Assembly: GCA_003255065.1 (NCBI GenBank)
Contig: QAOA01007962.1
Location: forward strand, 277,355-341,354
Reading direction: 5' to 3'
DNA: 64,000 nt
Origin: Cercis canadensis
Taxonomy: Eukaryota; Streptophyta; Magnoliopsida; Fabales; Fabaceae
Shown here in pieces: positions 1 through 12,137 of this stretch. Under the pieces are notes generated by a model. That model was not told the DNA's origin, did not search any database, and worked only from the letters and a program-made list of their open reading frames with translations. Positions within the stretch are counted from its first letter, which is position 1. Each line of letters opens with the position of its first letter. The translations under genes were made by a program, and so were the position numbers.

Positions 1-511
1 GACACAAATACTAAATCCATCCATCAAAAGACTTAAAATCTCACCAGGCATGCATCTATCAAACTTAATCACCAATTTAATATCCAAAATCAAGCATGTG
101 CAATTTAAGAAGGAAGATAAATTATTCAATCATGTTATGATCCTTGAATTGCAATTGCTTCAAACTTACAACTTCATAAATCCTAAAACATCAGTAGAAG
201 ACAATTAAAAACAAAAAAAAATCAGCAAAACAATTAAACAGAAAACAACAACATAAATAGAAAAATAGCAAAACATCAACATAAACAGAAACAGAAAAAA
301 AAACAACATAAACAAAAAAACAGCAAAATAAACAAAAATAAAAAAAACAGAAAACAACAACATAAATAAAAAAACCAAATGTAAACTTTCTCCACACTTA
401 AATTTTGCATTGTCCTAAATGTAAAAGCTTTAAAAAAAATATGAATATTTCTCAATTATCATCAATCAAACAAGGACAAGTAAAATAAAATACAAAAAAA
501 AAACATCTTTA
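1..511 (-). other. A-rich sequence downstream of the copy A integrase
   Basis: This stretch follows the end of the copy A integrase on the minus strand. Positions about 200-380 are low-complexity, mostly A with scattered CA. It may be the non-coding region between pol and the 3' LTR, but no LTR end or polypurine tract could be fixed. I see no gene here. Confidence 0.4.
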
Positions 512-1730
512 TCAAGTGTCGTAGATGACTTCTTGCAAGTAAACCTTATCCACTTTGTCCTCTTGAACTCTCTTATAGAATGACTTAAGGCGATGTCCAT
601 TGACTTTAAAAACTTTGTTGGTGGCCTCACTTGTAATCTCCACTGCACCATAAGGAAAGACCTTAGCAACTACAAACGGACCAAACCACCTAGAATAGAG
701 TTTGATGGGTATGAGCTTGAGATGAGAGTTGTAGAGCAACTCTTTTTGACAAATGTGAAACTCTTTCTTCCCCACCATCTTATTATGAACAACCTTGGTT
801 TTCTCTTTATAGATCCATGAGTTCTCATATGCCTCAAACCGAATTTTTTCAAGTTCTTGAAGTTGGAGCTTCCTTTGGGATCCGACTTGAACTAAGTCAA
901 GATTACACTACTTCACTGTCCAATATGTCTTATGCTCTATCTCTATTGGAAGGTGACGTGTCTTGCCAAAGACGATCTTATAAGTTGACATACCTATAGG
1001 AGTCTTGTAAGCGGTTCGATAAGCTCACAATGCATCATTTAGACAAATGCTCTAGTCTTTTCTGTTGGATTGGATGGTTTTTTCTAGAATCTACTTGATT
1101 TCCCTATTTGACGCATTGACTAGCCCATTGGTTTGTGGGTGATAGGGAGTCAACACCTTATGCACCACACTATATTTTCTCAACAGAGCTGTCATATGCT
1201 TATTGCAGAAGTAAGAGCCTTGGTCACTGATGATTGCTTTTGTAATGTCAAACTTGCAGAAAATGTAAGTCTTGACAAAATCTAAGAAAAACACGAGAAT
1301 CATCAGTTCTTGTGGCATTAGCCTTTACCCATTTAAAAACATAATTCACAGCTAATAGAATGTACACAAAACTAAAAGAACTAAGAAAATGACCAATGAA
1401 ATTAATACCTCAAACATTAAATGTTTCACAAAATAGTAAAGGTTGTTACCTGTCTGTTGGCATTGTGCACAAAGCTTACAAAAATTATATGCATTATGAA
1501 ACAAGGTAGACCAATATAATTCAGAGTCTAAAATTTTTCTAACTGTACGTTAGGGTCCAAAATAACTATCACATGTAAAAGTATGACAAAATTGTAAAAT
1601 AGACTCAAACTCATATCCAGGCACACATCTCCTAATGACTTGGTCACTACATAATCTCCATAAATAGGGATCATTCCACACATAATGTTTAGCTTCACTT
1701 TTATACTTATCTACTTGATGTTTCTTAAAA
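512..1730 (-). pseudogene. Integrase remnant of copy A
   Basis: Fragments of a retroviral-type integrase are visible on the minus strand. At 1091-1318 the core reads AIISDQGSYFCN, then PYHPQTNGLVNASNREIK, which covers the second catalytic aspartate and the region of the catalytic glutamate (here N-A-S-N-R-E). At 512-778 a C-terminal piece with KLYSRWFGPFVV and VNGHRLKSFY resembles the DNA-binding tail of Athila integrases. Copy C lacks these parts, so A preserves the 3' portion of the family. Several stops interrupt it. Confidence 0.8.
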
Positions 1731-1914
1731 TAAACAGGTAACTAAAAAATAACTAAATAATTTATCAAATCATCATATCAATGATCTTTACTTTGCAGTT
1801 GATAAAGCTACTTATCCGAGAATGTCTCTTTGATAGGAAGGTGATCCATAATCAGTGGAATCTGGCTTAAATGATCCGCAACCAAGTTTTCTGCTTCACT
1901 CTTATCTTTGATCT

Positions 1915-2330
1915 CAATGTCGAGTTCTTACAAGAGTAGAATCCACCTAATAAGCCTAGGCTTCACATCTAGCTTCTTGAGCAAGTACTTCAAAGCTGCA
2001 TGATCAGAGAAAACAATTATTTTAGAATCATGCAAATAAGCACGAAACTTATCTAAAGCAAAAACAATAACCATAAGCTCTTTTTCAGTGATGGTGTAAT
2101 TCGCTTGGGTAACATCTAGAGTGCGAGAGACATAGGAGATCACGTGGGACAGCTTGTCCACTCACTTTGCAATGACAGCACCTACTGTAAAATTGGAAGC
2201 ATCATACATCAGCTCAAAGGGAAACTCCCAACTTGGTGACTGGATGATGGGAAGGGAGGTAAAACTCTGCTTCAGTTGATCAAAGACTGTTCTGTACTGT
2301 CTATCAAATTTGAACTTCACTTCTTTTTAA
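1915..2330 (-). pseudogene. RNase H remnant of copy A
   Basis: The open stretch 1928-2161 contains SYVSRTLDVTQANYTITEKE and [13 protein letters not shown], typical of the gypsy RNase H that follows reverse transcriptase. The segment upstream (to about 2330) continues the match to copy C with stops. It is non-functional. Confidence 0.8.
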
Positions 2331-3150
2331 AAAATTCTGGACAATGGAAGAACAATCTTGTTGAAATCCTTGATGAATCGCCTGTAGAACCCTGTATGAC
2401 CAAGAAAAGAGTGCACTTCCCGCACACATGTGGGGTAGGGTAAAGAGACAATAACATCAATTTTAGGCTTATCTACTTCAATTCATTTGTTAGAAATTAC
2501 ATGCCCTAAAACTATGTCTTGTTCTACCATGAAATGACATTTCTCAAAATTAAGAATAAGGTTAGTCTCAATACATCTATCAAATACTCTAACAAGGTTG
2601 TCTAAACATGTATCAAAAGGGGAACCATAAATAGTAAAGTTATCCATAAATACTTTTATGCAATGTTCCAAAAAATTAGCAAAAATAATTACCATACACT
2701 GCTGGAATGTACTTGGGTATTACAAAGGCCGAAGGGCTTCTTCATATATGCAAATGTGTCGAATGGATAGGTAAAAGTAATTTTTTCCTAATCCTCCAGA
2801 GCTATATAAATCTGGAAGTAGCCTGAGAAGCCATCTAGAAAGTAGTAATGAGACTTTCTTGTCAATCTTTCTAACATTTGACCGATGAAGGGCAGAGGAA
2901 AGTGATCGTTCTTGGTTGTTTGGTTGAGTCTTTTGTAATTAATGTAGACTCACCAACTGTTTTGCACTCTAGTGGGAATCAACTCATTTTGTTCATTGGC
3001 TACTACTGTCATGTCATTCTTTTTGGGAACCACTTGCACTGGACTCACGCACGTGCTGTTTGAAATAGGGTAAATAATGTCAGAATTAACGAGTTAAGTC
3101 ACATTTGGGGCTGCCTCACTAGTTTTGCTTCTTCCTCCAATAGAATTTGA
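2200..3150 (-). pseudogene. Reverse transcriptase remnant of copy A
   Basis: The best preserved part is 2483-2695, which contains the palm-domain active-site segment. It reads FMDNF where gypsy elements have FMDDF, so the second catalytic aspartate has become asparagine. The rest, up to about 3150, aligns with the copy C reverse transcriptase but has multiple stops. The product would be inactive. Confidence 0.75.
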
Positions 3151-3580
3151 TGCATGCAGGTGGAGAGGTTAATACCAGGTATGTCTTCAAGGGTCCAACT
3201 GATTGCTTTCTTACGCTGTTTCAAAATCTACAACAACTTCTCTTCTTGCTCAGGTTGCAGATTTTTGGCTATGATCACTGGCAGCTTCTCTTCTTCTGTT
3301 AGAAAGGTATACTTGAGGTTATCCGGTAATAGTTTTAGCTATAGTGTAGGTGACTGCTGCACAAAATGAACTAATTTAGTTGGAGAAATCAAATTTGATG
3401 TTTGAATCTCAGCAACACTTGCAATCTCTGCACTATACTACAAAACAATCTCATTATATCCCAACAAATTAGAAAATGAATATGTAGTATTTCCCATGTA
3501 TTCAATAATTTCAGAATAGGCAACACAAATTTGATTGCAATTATCACATCCAGAACACTCTAAAATATCTAGAAGTCTTA

Positions 3581-4285
3581 CTATATCAAGACGAATTCGA
3601 CTAGCAAATCAGAATGTATATCATCAACTAGCAAATCTATTACATTTATTTGGAAAACTGAATGCTTTTCCAGATAATGTTTCATGGTATCAAATATGTT
3701 GAAACGAATCACAGCATTACCAAACTCCATGGAAATGGTATTAGCATGCACATCAAATATGATCTTAGCAGTTTTTAAGAAGGATCTACCTAAAATCAAT
3801 AGGACATGTCCAGATGTAAACTCATATTTCATATTTAACACATAAAAGTCTGCTAAAAAGATTAAATCGTTTATCCTAATTAAGACATTCTCGAAAAGTC
3901 CTGCAGGATATGCTGTATTTCTATTGGCAAGCTGAATGACCACTTTAGTAGGCTTCAATTATATAATCTACAAGAATGAATAAATGGACTTGAGCATCAC
4001 ATTGATTGAAGCACCCAGATCTAGCATGACATTTGTGAACTGCCTATCTCCAATGGTACATGGAATTGTGAATGTCTCAGGATCCGTGCACTTAGATGAC
4101 AGGTTAGGTTGAATCATGACTGACACGTCTCTTCTCATTTTCACTTTCTCATTACCCTTCAGTCTCTTCTTGTGAGTACACAAATCTTTCAAGAACTTGT
4201 CATATTTGAGGATCTGCTTGATTGCTTCCAAGAGGGGTATATTGATTTCCACCTTCCTGCAAGTGTCCATGATCTCTTTGTCCAA
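3581..4285 (-). pseudogene. Aspartic protease remnant of copy A
   Basis: This is the retropepsin region of the polyprotein. The catalytic motif is visible as DLGASINVM, and unlike copy C the aspartate is retained. Downstream are the conserved VVIQLANRNTAYPAG and ILGRSFLKTA segments, followed by the SMEFGN and EHSVFQI region that fragment B and copy C also carry. The two open parts (3968-4285 and 3581-3958) are in one frame and are separated by stop codons near 3960. Confidence 0.85.
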
Positions 4286-5056
4286 CTCATGCTCAGCAAT
4301 ATTCTTAGATTGTGTAACTCGATTGAGAAAGGGAAAAAGAATGTTGGGGGTAGAGTTCTCTGCCTAATTTTGAAGGGAGGAATGTTGTGGTCTTAAGACA
4401 GATTTCTGGGCTGTAGGGTCTAAATCTTTTTCTTAAACTGTGGAGAACTGGCTGGGTTCTGGAATACTCACTTTCTTGCCACTGCGCAGGGTAATTACAC
4501 TCACATTCCCTCTCGGATTGGTGACTATTTGGGAGGAAAAATTGCCAGAACTTTGAGACTTCAACTCACTGATGGTAGTTGCAAGTTAGTCTATCTGCGC
4601 ATCTAAGCTTTGAATGCTAGTCTCAGTCATTTGTTGGAACTGTATGTTATTAGTGGTCATCTACTTCACCAAATCCTTAAATGAAGGCTCAAGTTTTGCA
4701 CCTGATAGACTTGGTTGGAATGACTGTCTGTTTGGTTAAAACTGTTGGCTGCTCAGGCATGCATTGTATCTAGGCTGATGCGGCTGGTAAGTCTGGCCAA
4801 AATTACCACCATACCTCATATTAAGGTGATTCTTCTAACCAAGATTGTATGTAGGATAATGAGAGTCATATATGGGTTGCTGTTGGTAAGGTTTATCAAG
4901 AAAGACGTCATTCACTACTTCATTGTTATCTTGGAGAGTAGGGCACTGATCCATTGAATGACTGGCTAAGGAACAAATGTCACATAATTAGGCAAGAGCT
5001 CGAACTTGTGCCATGGCCAACTGTCTAACCAAGGAGGTCAGTTCTTCCATTTTCTG

Positions 5057-5769
5057 TTAGTTTACCATCTGCACCTCATTCACTCCCCTAGTTGGGGTAA
5101 CCATTCGTGTGCCAAATTGTTGTGCATTGGCTGCCATGTTGGCTATTAATTCCCTTGAAGCTAGAGGAGTCTTATCTACCAAGGCACGTCCAGAAGCAGC
5201 ATCCACCATGATCACTGATTTGGTGATGAAGGCAGCTTCCATAGAGTTTTTCGAATCTCTCTCAGTACTCATGTAGTGTCTCTCCATTGTTTTGTCTTAT
5301 GTCACATATGCCTTTTCTTATAGCAGCAGCTCTCGAAGTAGGAAAAAAAATTTCAAGTAAGAACCTCTTTATTTCATTCCAGTAGGTGATTACGGCTGAC
5401 TGCAAGTAGTAAAGTCAGTCATTTGCTGCTCTATCTAATAAGAAAGGAACCCTCAGCTTGATATGCTCCTCTAGGATTCTTTGCGGTTTCATGCTAGAAC
5501 ATACTATATGAAACTCTTTTAAGTGCTTGTGAGGATCCTCATCTGCAAGTCCATGAAATTTAGGAAGCAAGTATATTAATCCAGATTTTAACTCAAAGTT
5601 AGCAGTAAAATTAGGATATTGAATACATAAATGCTGGTAATTATCATTAAAGACAATCAATTCCTTAAGAGTTCTAGCACACATGTTATTGTCAGCCATA
5701 TTAACAATAGGACTATCAACTAATGAAAGCTATGATAAAATGTAATTCACAGCAAGAGGACCTAGTCAT
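5057..5769 (-). pseudogene. gag remnant of copy A
   Basis: This is the N-terminal part of a gypsy Gag (capsid-like) protein. The probable start codon is at 5769-5767, where the first residues (MTRSS) match the gag start of copy C at 12797. A later conserved segment contains GLADEDPHKHLKEFH, a typical plant Athila Gag motif, and another reads ALVDKTPLASRELIANMA. The two open pieces (5415-5699 and 5057-5287) are in different frames, so a frameshift lies between them. It is not a functional gene. Confidence 0.8.
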
Positions 5770-7171
5770 GCACAATTGATAAAAAGTGACAGAATGTCAA
5801 AATACACAAAAACACACAAAGGCACATAAAAAGTAACAGAAATGGACTAAAACAGAAACACATAAAATTCACTAAACAGAGACAAAAACACAACAAAGTA
5901 AGGCTAGTTGAGGTATATAAATATTTTAAAAAAATGTGATAACACCACAGAATGAAAGCTATGATAAAATGGAACTCAAAAATCAAATAAAAAATCTTCA
6001 AAAAATGAAAAAGTGGTCTAAACAGTAGAAGTTGGCCAAAAGACTTTTATGTGTTAAATATGAAAGATGAGTTTACATCTGGATATGCCTCCATTGATTT
6101 TAAGTAGACGTGTTAAATATTTGATGTGCATGTTGGTGTAGACACCGTATTTTGTCCGGGTCATTTCATGGTCTTAAAATATTTTTAAAGATTAAAAGAA
6201 AGAAAAAAGATGAAGATAATTTTTTAATTTCTAATATACTATTTTATTATTATTATTATTATTTTGTTTAGCCTTTTATGATTAAGAAACCCTAAGCCTA
6301 ATTATTTGTCAACTTAGCCTATTTTTTATTTGGCCCTTTATTTTTTTAGTTTTTGTAAATAATAGATAAAAATAGAAAAAAAAAATAATTTTTGTTAATT
6401 AATTGTTGCATCATTGTACCTAAAGGAGCCAATAAGAGAGCAAGAAATAGATTTCCTTCTCTCCCCATTGGTCTAATCTTTAAATTATTTTTATTGTAAG
6501 TAAATGACTAAACAACTAAATAAAGAAAAACAAATAAAAATGATAAGTATGAGAGAGGCAATAGTTAACTAAAGGGCAAAGTAGGAAACAAGGAGAGAGA
6601 AAAATATTCAAAGAAATGAGGACCACCCATTTAGCACAAAGGAATACGCACAAGGAAGAGAAAAGGGAGAAAGAAGAGCATTCAACAGAGCAAAAAGTAA
6701 TGGGTGAAAGAAACAGTTTCCTTTGAGGGAGAGCATTCAGCAGAGCAAGGAGAAGGAAGCATAACCGATTCCACTTAGCAAAGAGGCAGAAAGACATTGG
6801 GAGCAGAAAAATGTGAGAGAAGAAGAAGAATAGGGAGGAAGCAGATTTTGGTTCTTGAGCAGAGAAGGAAGGCTTTTCTAGTGACAACGGACCAACGAGA
6901 TTCTATTCACACTACACTTAATAGCAAATCCTTTCAGGTATGGTGTGTTTTCCCTAATCTTAAATCAAGTTCTTAGAAATTTACATAATAATTATATTTA
7001 AGTTTGATATATGTTGGTTTTCGGTGATCGATTTCTGATTTTTGTTTCTCACTCATTATTCTTGTATTTTTTTATCCTTTAATTTGACTTTCCTTTTTAA
7101 TCCTATCATTATTTCCATTTGCATTTTTCTATTAACTGATTTGGTCTTTAGATTTTCATTTTACCATAAAT

Positions 7172-7252
7172 TTTACTCAAGTTGATTGAGTTTGTATGTC
7201 TATGTTAGCATATTTACTCAAGTTGATGAGTTTGTATGTCTATGTTAGCATA
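7172..7252 (+). repeat. Tandem duplication of about 40 bp inside the solo LTR
   Basis: The segment TTTACTCAAGTTGAT...GTTAGCATA occurs at 7172-7211 and again at 7213-7252 with a 1-bp difference in length. Confidence 0.9.
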
Positions 7253-8459
7253 ATTAAGGGTTTAATCTTAGTGTGAGATGACTATGAATTTTTTTTTTTT
7301 GGTTTAAGAATGGGTAGAATGACAAGTAGCATGGTATAGATGCTCTATGCTGGAGATTTCTCATTGGTGGGGCTGTTGAGTGGTTATTTGCTTTTTTTTT
7401 TTTTTTTATTTCTACTGTGGGATTTTTGAAATTGGTATATCTGGTATTCTGTCCCTTGATAAGGTTCTATATGGAGTTGGTATATCATGCAGACTGGTTG
7501 CTTTTTACTACTGTGGTTTTGTTTTATCTTTACTTTGCTGATTTGGTTATTTTCTCTGCATTTCTAGTGCATATACCTTCAGCAATTTTGGTGCATCTAT
7601 TTACTGCTTGCTAGTGTAATTTAATTCTACTATTTTGAGTGTTTGGTTTTGCTGCTGTTTTGGTTTTTTTTTTTCCCCTGTTGTTATGTGTTTTTTTGGG
7701 CATTTTTTCTTATGTTGTTTTGGACTCATTTTACGTAGCTGTGTGGCTCATTTTTCTTGGCTAGTTGGTCATTTTTTTTGTTGCTATTTCAGCTCATTTT
7801 TATGACTGTTTTATAGCTAGATTATTGGTTATTTTAGTAAGATATTAAGTGTTGTTTGAAGATGTTTTTCTTTCATTATTTTACCAGGATTAAAGAGGTT
7901 TGTTTTTGGTCTAGTCTGAATACAAAATGGTAGCTGTATGCGGGTTAATTGAGCATGATTTGGTTGATAGTTCTTCACTACTCTAATATTTTTTTATTGG
8001 CACTCATCCTTATACCCTTTTGGCACAAAATGAAGTTATATTAAAGAGGTAATTTGCTCTCTGTTTTGGTATCTAGGGGTGGCTATTTTAGAGGTAATTT
8101 GCTCTCTGTCTTGGGTTTGCTGCAAAGTGGATGATTCATTGTTTTAGCATTCTTTTGTTGGTGGTTTTGACCAAAAGTGTAGAGTAATTTTTGAATGAAA
8201 AAGAGGTAGGATTGATGTCTGTTTGGGTTGAGTTGGTTGTTGTCTTGATTTTGTTTCCATGTCCTTCTTGGTGGCAATTTATCAAATTTATGAAGTTTGA
8301 GTTTTTGTGATATTACGTATGTATGAATCACAATGTTTATAGGTATTGTGAAATGGTATTTACCTTTCATGGTATAATTTTCAAAGTGGATGTTATCATT
8401 TTTATAGATCATTTGGACAATTGTGCAATAAAATCACTTGAATATCTTCATTTTTGGGT

Positions 8460-9210
8460 CTGTCAGTGAGTACTGGCAGCTTCCAGTTTTCTTTTTCTAG
8501 ACAGAGCTTCAGGGCTTCAAATTAAATGATGTTAGTCTTATTAGAACCGTAAGATATAGGATTTAATGTATGAAATTTTTAAATTTTTTTCATGTCTAGT
8601 TTACTACTAGTTTTGATTTGAACATAGTTGCTCAATGTTGCACTAACACTGATACCCTATTTTTGACAGTGTTTGGTCTTTTATTTCTTTCTAAAGTTGT
8701 ACAGCTTCGAATTGTATGGTTCTTCTATCTTTAGAACAATAAGATGCATGTTTTCAATGTGTACAATTTTTAGATTTTTTGCATATTAGTTTACTACCAA
8801 TTTTGGTTTGTACATAGCTACTCAATGTTGCACTGACACTGATGTCTTATCTCTGGCAGTGTTCAGTCTTTTATTTCTTTCTGAAGTTGTACAGCTCCAA
8901 ATTATATGGTTCTTATCTCTTTAGAACTGTAAGATGCATGTTTTCAATGTGTATAATTTTTAGATTTTTTTTCATATTTAGTTTACTACCAGTTTTGGTT
9001 TGAACATAGCTGCTCAATGTTGTACTAACACTGATGCCCTATCTCTGGCAGTGCTCGGTCTTTTATTTTTATTTTTTTCTAAAGTTGTACAGATCCAAAT
9101 TAAGTGATGTTGGTCTTATTAAAACCGTGGGATGTGTGGCTTCAATGTATATAATTTTTAGAATTTTTTCATGTCTAGTTCACTCTCAGTTTTGACTCGA
9201 GCACAGTTGT
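8460..9210 (+). repeat. About four tandem units of about 190 bp inside the solo LTR
   Basis: The landmark CTCAATGTTG(C/T)ACTAACACTGAT recurs at 8631, 8821 and 9013, giving periods of 190 and 192 bp. A diverged unit precedes the first landmark. Each unit also contains GTTGTACAG(C/A)T, a TTAGAAC(A/C/T)(G/A)T-like segment and TAGTTTACTACCA. The units differ from each other by roughly 10-20 percent by eye. Confidence 0.85.
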
Positions 9211-10677
9211 TTAAAATGACTGATGAATATATGCATTCTTTGAACTTCTTTCAATTTTGTCTCTTGATAAGAATAGTGACTTTGGGCATGTTTGTTGGAT
9301 GTCCTAATGTATTATGCCTCATTTCATGATGTATTTTGCCTATGTGTTTAGCTACTATTCTTATGTGTGCTGATTTTATTTTTTTTCATTTCTATTCTAG
9401 GGGCTGTTTAGAGTTTGTTTATGCATTTGTGGTTGATTCTGTGTTATTCCTTTTGAGGCATGTGGAGACTAAATGTGTAGGTCAATTTGATAGATTTCTT
9501 CTAAGTCTCGCCTAACTTGTATTCTGGTGTATTCATGAGCATCCTCGAATACAACTTATTGTAGTTATGAGTGTGAGTAAATTGGAAAGCCTAACCGAAA
9601 GGTACCTAGCTGCAAGCTTGGAGAAAAAATGTTGTTGTATTTATCTTTTTATCTTTTTTTATTTTTGATATAAATTAAGATTTCTCAGTACTTAGATTTG
9701 GAGACAAATTTTGTAATATTTAAGATCATGCATTTGTACTACATATAAAAGATTATACATGTGCCGCGTAGTATCCACATGTCCCTTCACTTATTATTGG
9801 AGGATAGGGCAAGTAAATCATATATAGGATGTCTTGCTCCATCTGATCTAGGTGAAGGTAGCGTCATTCCGGACAGTCGCTTTATGCGATGAAAATGTGG
9901 AAAGATTTAGGTCTCGGTAGAGATTGCATGCATCGCACGTTTAAATTATTTGTTTTTATTTTCATTAGATATTCTTGTAACAATTCACTATTCTAGGGTA
10001 AATAAAATACATATTTTTTGTCATATTATGTTCGCACAACTAATTTAGTGTAACCGTCTTTAGACGAATGCTGGGAGGTGCCTAACACCTTCCCCACGCA
10101 TAAACAGTCTCCCGAACTTTCTCTGGTTCGCAAATAGTTTTTTTTTATTTTTTAAAAAAAGTTTTCCAATTGTTCCCCATTTTTCTAATATAATTGGTGG
10201 CGACTCCAACTTTTCTTTCAAAAACTAATTTTTTTTTTCTTTAAGTCTGTCATCCACATCATAGTGACCTTCGGGTACGTTGTGACAGCTAATACCCTTT
10301 CCATGGAGTTTGGTGATACTATGATTTGTTTCAACCTATTTGATGTCATGAAACATCCTTTGGAAGAGCATTCAGTTTTTCAAATAGATATAATAGACTT
10401 GCTAGTTGATGATATGCATTTTGATTTGGTAGCTGAATTTCTTGATATAGTAGGACTTGTAGATACTTTAGAGTGTTCTAGATGTGATAATTGTAATGAA
10501 ATTTGTGCTATTTGTTCTGAAATTGCTGAATAAATAAAAAATACTACATCTTCCTTTTTTGATTTGTTAGGATATGATGAGATTGTTTTGGAGCATAGTG
10601 CAAAGATTGTAGGTGTTGTTGAGATTCAAACAGTGGATTTGGTTTTTTCAACCAAATTAGTTCCTTCTGTGCAACAA

Positions 10678-12114
10678 TGATGAACACACTTTTTATACAG
10701 TAGTTAACCCTCATATTTAGCTTTCAAAAACTCTTTTGGGCCTATTTGATTGAGCTTAGGCCTCATTTCATGACTTTGGATCCATTTGTGCCTAATTGCA
10801 TTTTTCAGCAATACTGAACATTTTATGCTGTCTCTCTGTGTTTCATGCATATCTTTAGTTCTAAATGTCTAAAAATTTCGAGTTATACCTTGTAGGAAAG
10901 CTGAGAGAATTATCTACAACTTTTATTCAGGACTCTAAAGCCAATTCGGACATCCAGAAGGTCATATACAGCCTGGAAACCAAAGAAGAGATGCAGTCAC
11001 AGGATCCTGACCCGCATGCAATGTTTGGGCCATAACTTGAGCTTCAGATGTCATATGGACTTGAAACTGGTCCCACTGGAAATCTAAGACACATAGCTTC
11101 AATTGTTATGAAGACCGCTTAACCAGATTATATAGTTTAAATGGTCTTATTTTCTATCGAAGTTGGTTAATGGTTCCAGAAACCTGTTAGCACTTAAATG
11201 AGCCTAACTTCTTCATGACAAGTCCAATTGAGCCCAAACCAAAGTCCAATGAAAGCTAAGGCCCATGGGAATAAGTGTGACCTAAGGGAAATTTGGGTGT
11301 GCATGCATTTTTAAAGGTCTATATGTTCAAAAGGAGGAAGCCGAAATTAGAATCAAGACTTTAGGATATTTTAGACAACTTTTCAACTTTTCTTAGTCTT
11401 AAAGTTTTCTCTCTAGATATTTTGTAAAAACTTAGCTTCTCTTGTTCATGGAGGGCTAAATACTCCAATCAATCCAGGTTTTGGTTGTTCTGATTATTAA
11501 TTCTGAGATTATGTTTTGTTGTTATTCATTTAGTTGTTAATCAAAGTTCTTTCAATTCTCTGAAATATTCTGTTTGAATTTCTTAAATTCAGATTTGGAT
11601 TAGTCATGTATTGATTGCTTAATTGCATGTGATAAAAGAGGATTGTATGGTTAATTAATGGTTCTAAGCTTTTGGACGAATTAATTATACCCTTGGCTGG
11701 ATTCTGGACTTAGGTTAAACTGGACTTGAATGTTTGCTTAATTCATTTAGTCTCTTGTTGATCCGAATTCTGATTGCTTAACCGGTGGATATCCATAGAG
11801 GACTGAGAGGCTTCTTGATGTGTTCTAAGGCCAAGAACATGGTTAATAATTAAATGAATCCTTGGAAATCAAGGATGAATTAAAATCAGAATAAGTTAGA
11901 CTTGGATTGGTTGTTTTCCCTAAAGTTTACCACTTATAATTAATTTTTGTCAAACACTTGAACAAAACAAAACTCCTATGTTTATATGTTCTTAAAACTA
12001 ATTCACTAAATAGAATAATCCTTTGGTTCGACTTAGGGTTGCCTTATGCTACAAGTAGTTTAGGTAAACTGACCTTAAACTTTCACTAATTTGAGGAGCC
12101 TCAGTAGCTCATCA
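10678..12114 (+). repeat. 5' LTR of copy C (1437 bp)
   Basis: It starts TGATGAACAC exactly where fragment B diverges from copy A, and ends TAGCTCATCA five bases before the primer-binding site. The ends are perfect inverted hexamers. No second LTR copy is present in the window, so the LTR call rests on the ends and the primer site. Confidence 0.85.
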
Positions 12115-12119
12115 AATTT

Positions 12120-12137
12120 TGGCGCCGTTGCTGGGGA
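12120..12137 (+). other. Primer-binding site complementary to tRNA-Asp
   Basis: The sequence TGGCGCCGTTGCTGGGGA matches the complement of the plant tRNA-Asp 3' end with one mismatch (T for C at the 13th base). It begins 6 bases after the LTR end. This primer type is characteristic of Athila elements. Confidence 0.9.

Larger units (their letters stand above)
1..6030 (-). mobile_element. Athila-like Ty3/gypsy retrotransposon, decayed, 5'-truncated (copy A)
   Basis: Read on the minus strand, this stretch carries in order an untranslated leader (about 6030-5770), gag, protease, reverse transcriptase, RNase H and integrase, the Ty3/gypsy order. Most pieces share one reading frame but are broken by many stops, and the gag start is in a different frame, so there is at least one frameshift. 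The leader and coding parts align by eye with copy C (10678-17565), which has a tRNA-Asp primer site typical of Athila, so A is placed in the same lineage. The 5' LTR and primer site are missing because the leader stops where fragment B begins. No 3' LTR is recognisable before the window ends at position 1. Confidence 0.85.
6131..10287 (+). mobile_element. Solo LTR of a Tat/Ogre-type gypsy element (4.16 kb)
   Basis: The left end is TGTTGGTGTAGACACC (with an inner alternative start TGTAGACACC at 6137) and the right end is GTTGTGACA at 10287. Near the right end are segments I associate from memory with Tat/Ogre LTRs: TGCCTAACACCTTCCCC at 10078-10095, a CTCCCGAAC...TGGTTCGCA segment at about 10110-10133, and TGGTGGCGACTCC at about 10195-10208. 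No gag or pol lies inside and both flanks are fragment B sequence, so this is a solo LTR left by recombination. The target duplication is not clean: GTGCA on the left, with GTGACA at the right edge. Confidence 0.7.
6033..10677 (+). mobile_element. Athila-like protease-region fragment B, split by a solo LTR
   Basis: Two plus-strand pieces, 6033-6130 and 10288-10677, together match one continuous stretch of the Athila polyprotein (compare 3360-3870 on the minus strand in copy A). The left piece ends in TTTGATGTGCA and the right one starts GCTAATACC, as in the uninterrupted A sequence. The right piece encodes LSMEFGDTMICFN and continues to GTGCAACAA at 10677, where the 5' LTR of copy C begins. 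An apparent ORF at 10264-10533 is chimeric: its first few codons are LTR sequence. Confidence 0.8.

Noticed and set aside
191-397. 68-codon minus-strand ORF
   Set aside because: It is made almost only of F, Y, V, C and L codons read from an A-rich tract. Low complexity with no family signal.
6516-6887. 123-codon minus-strand ORF
   Set aside because: Lies inside the solo LTR in purine-rich sequence. The hydrophobic translation reflects composition, and no domain is seen.
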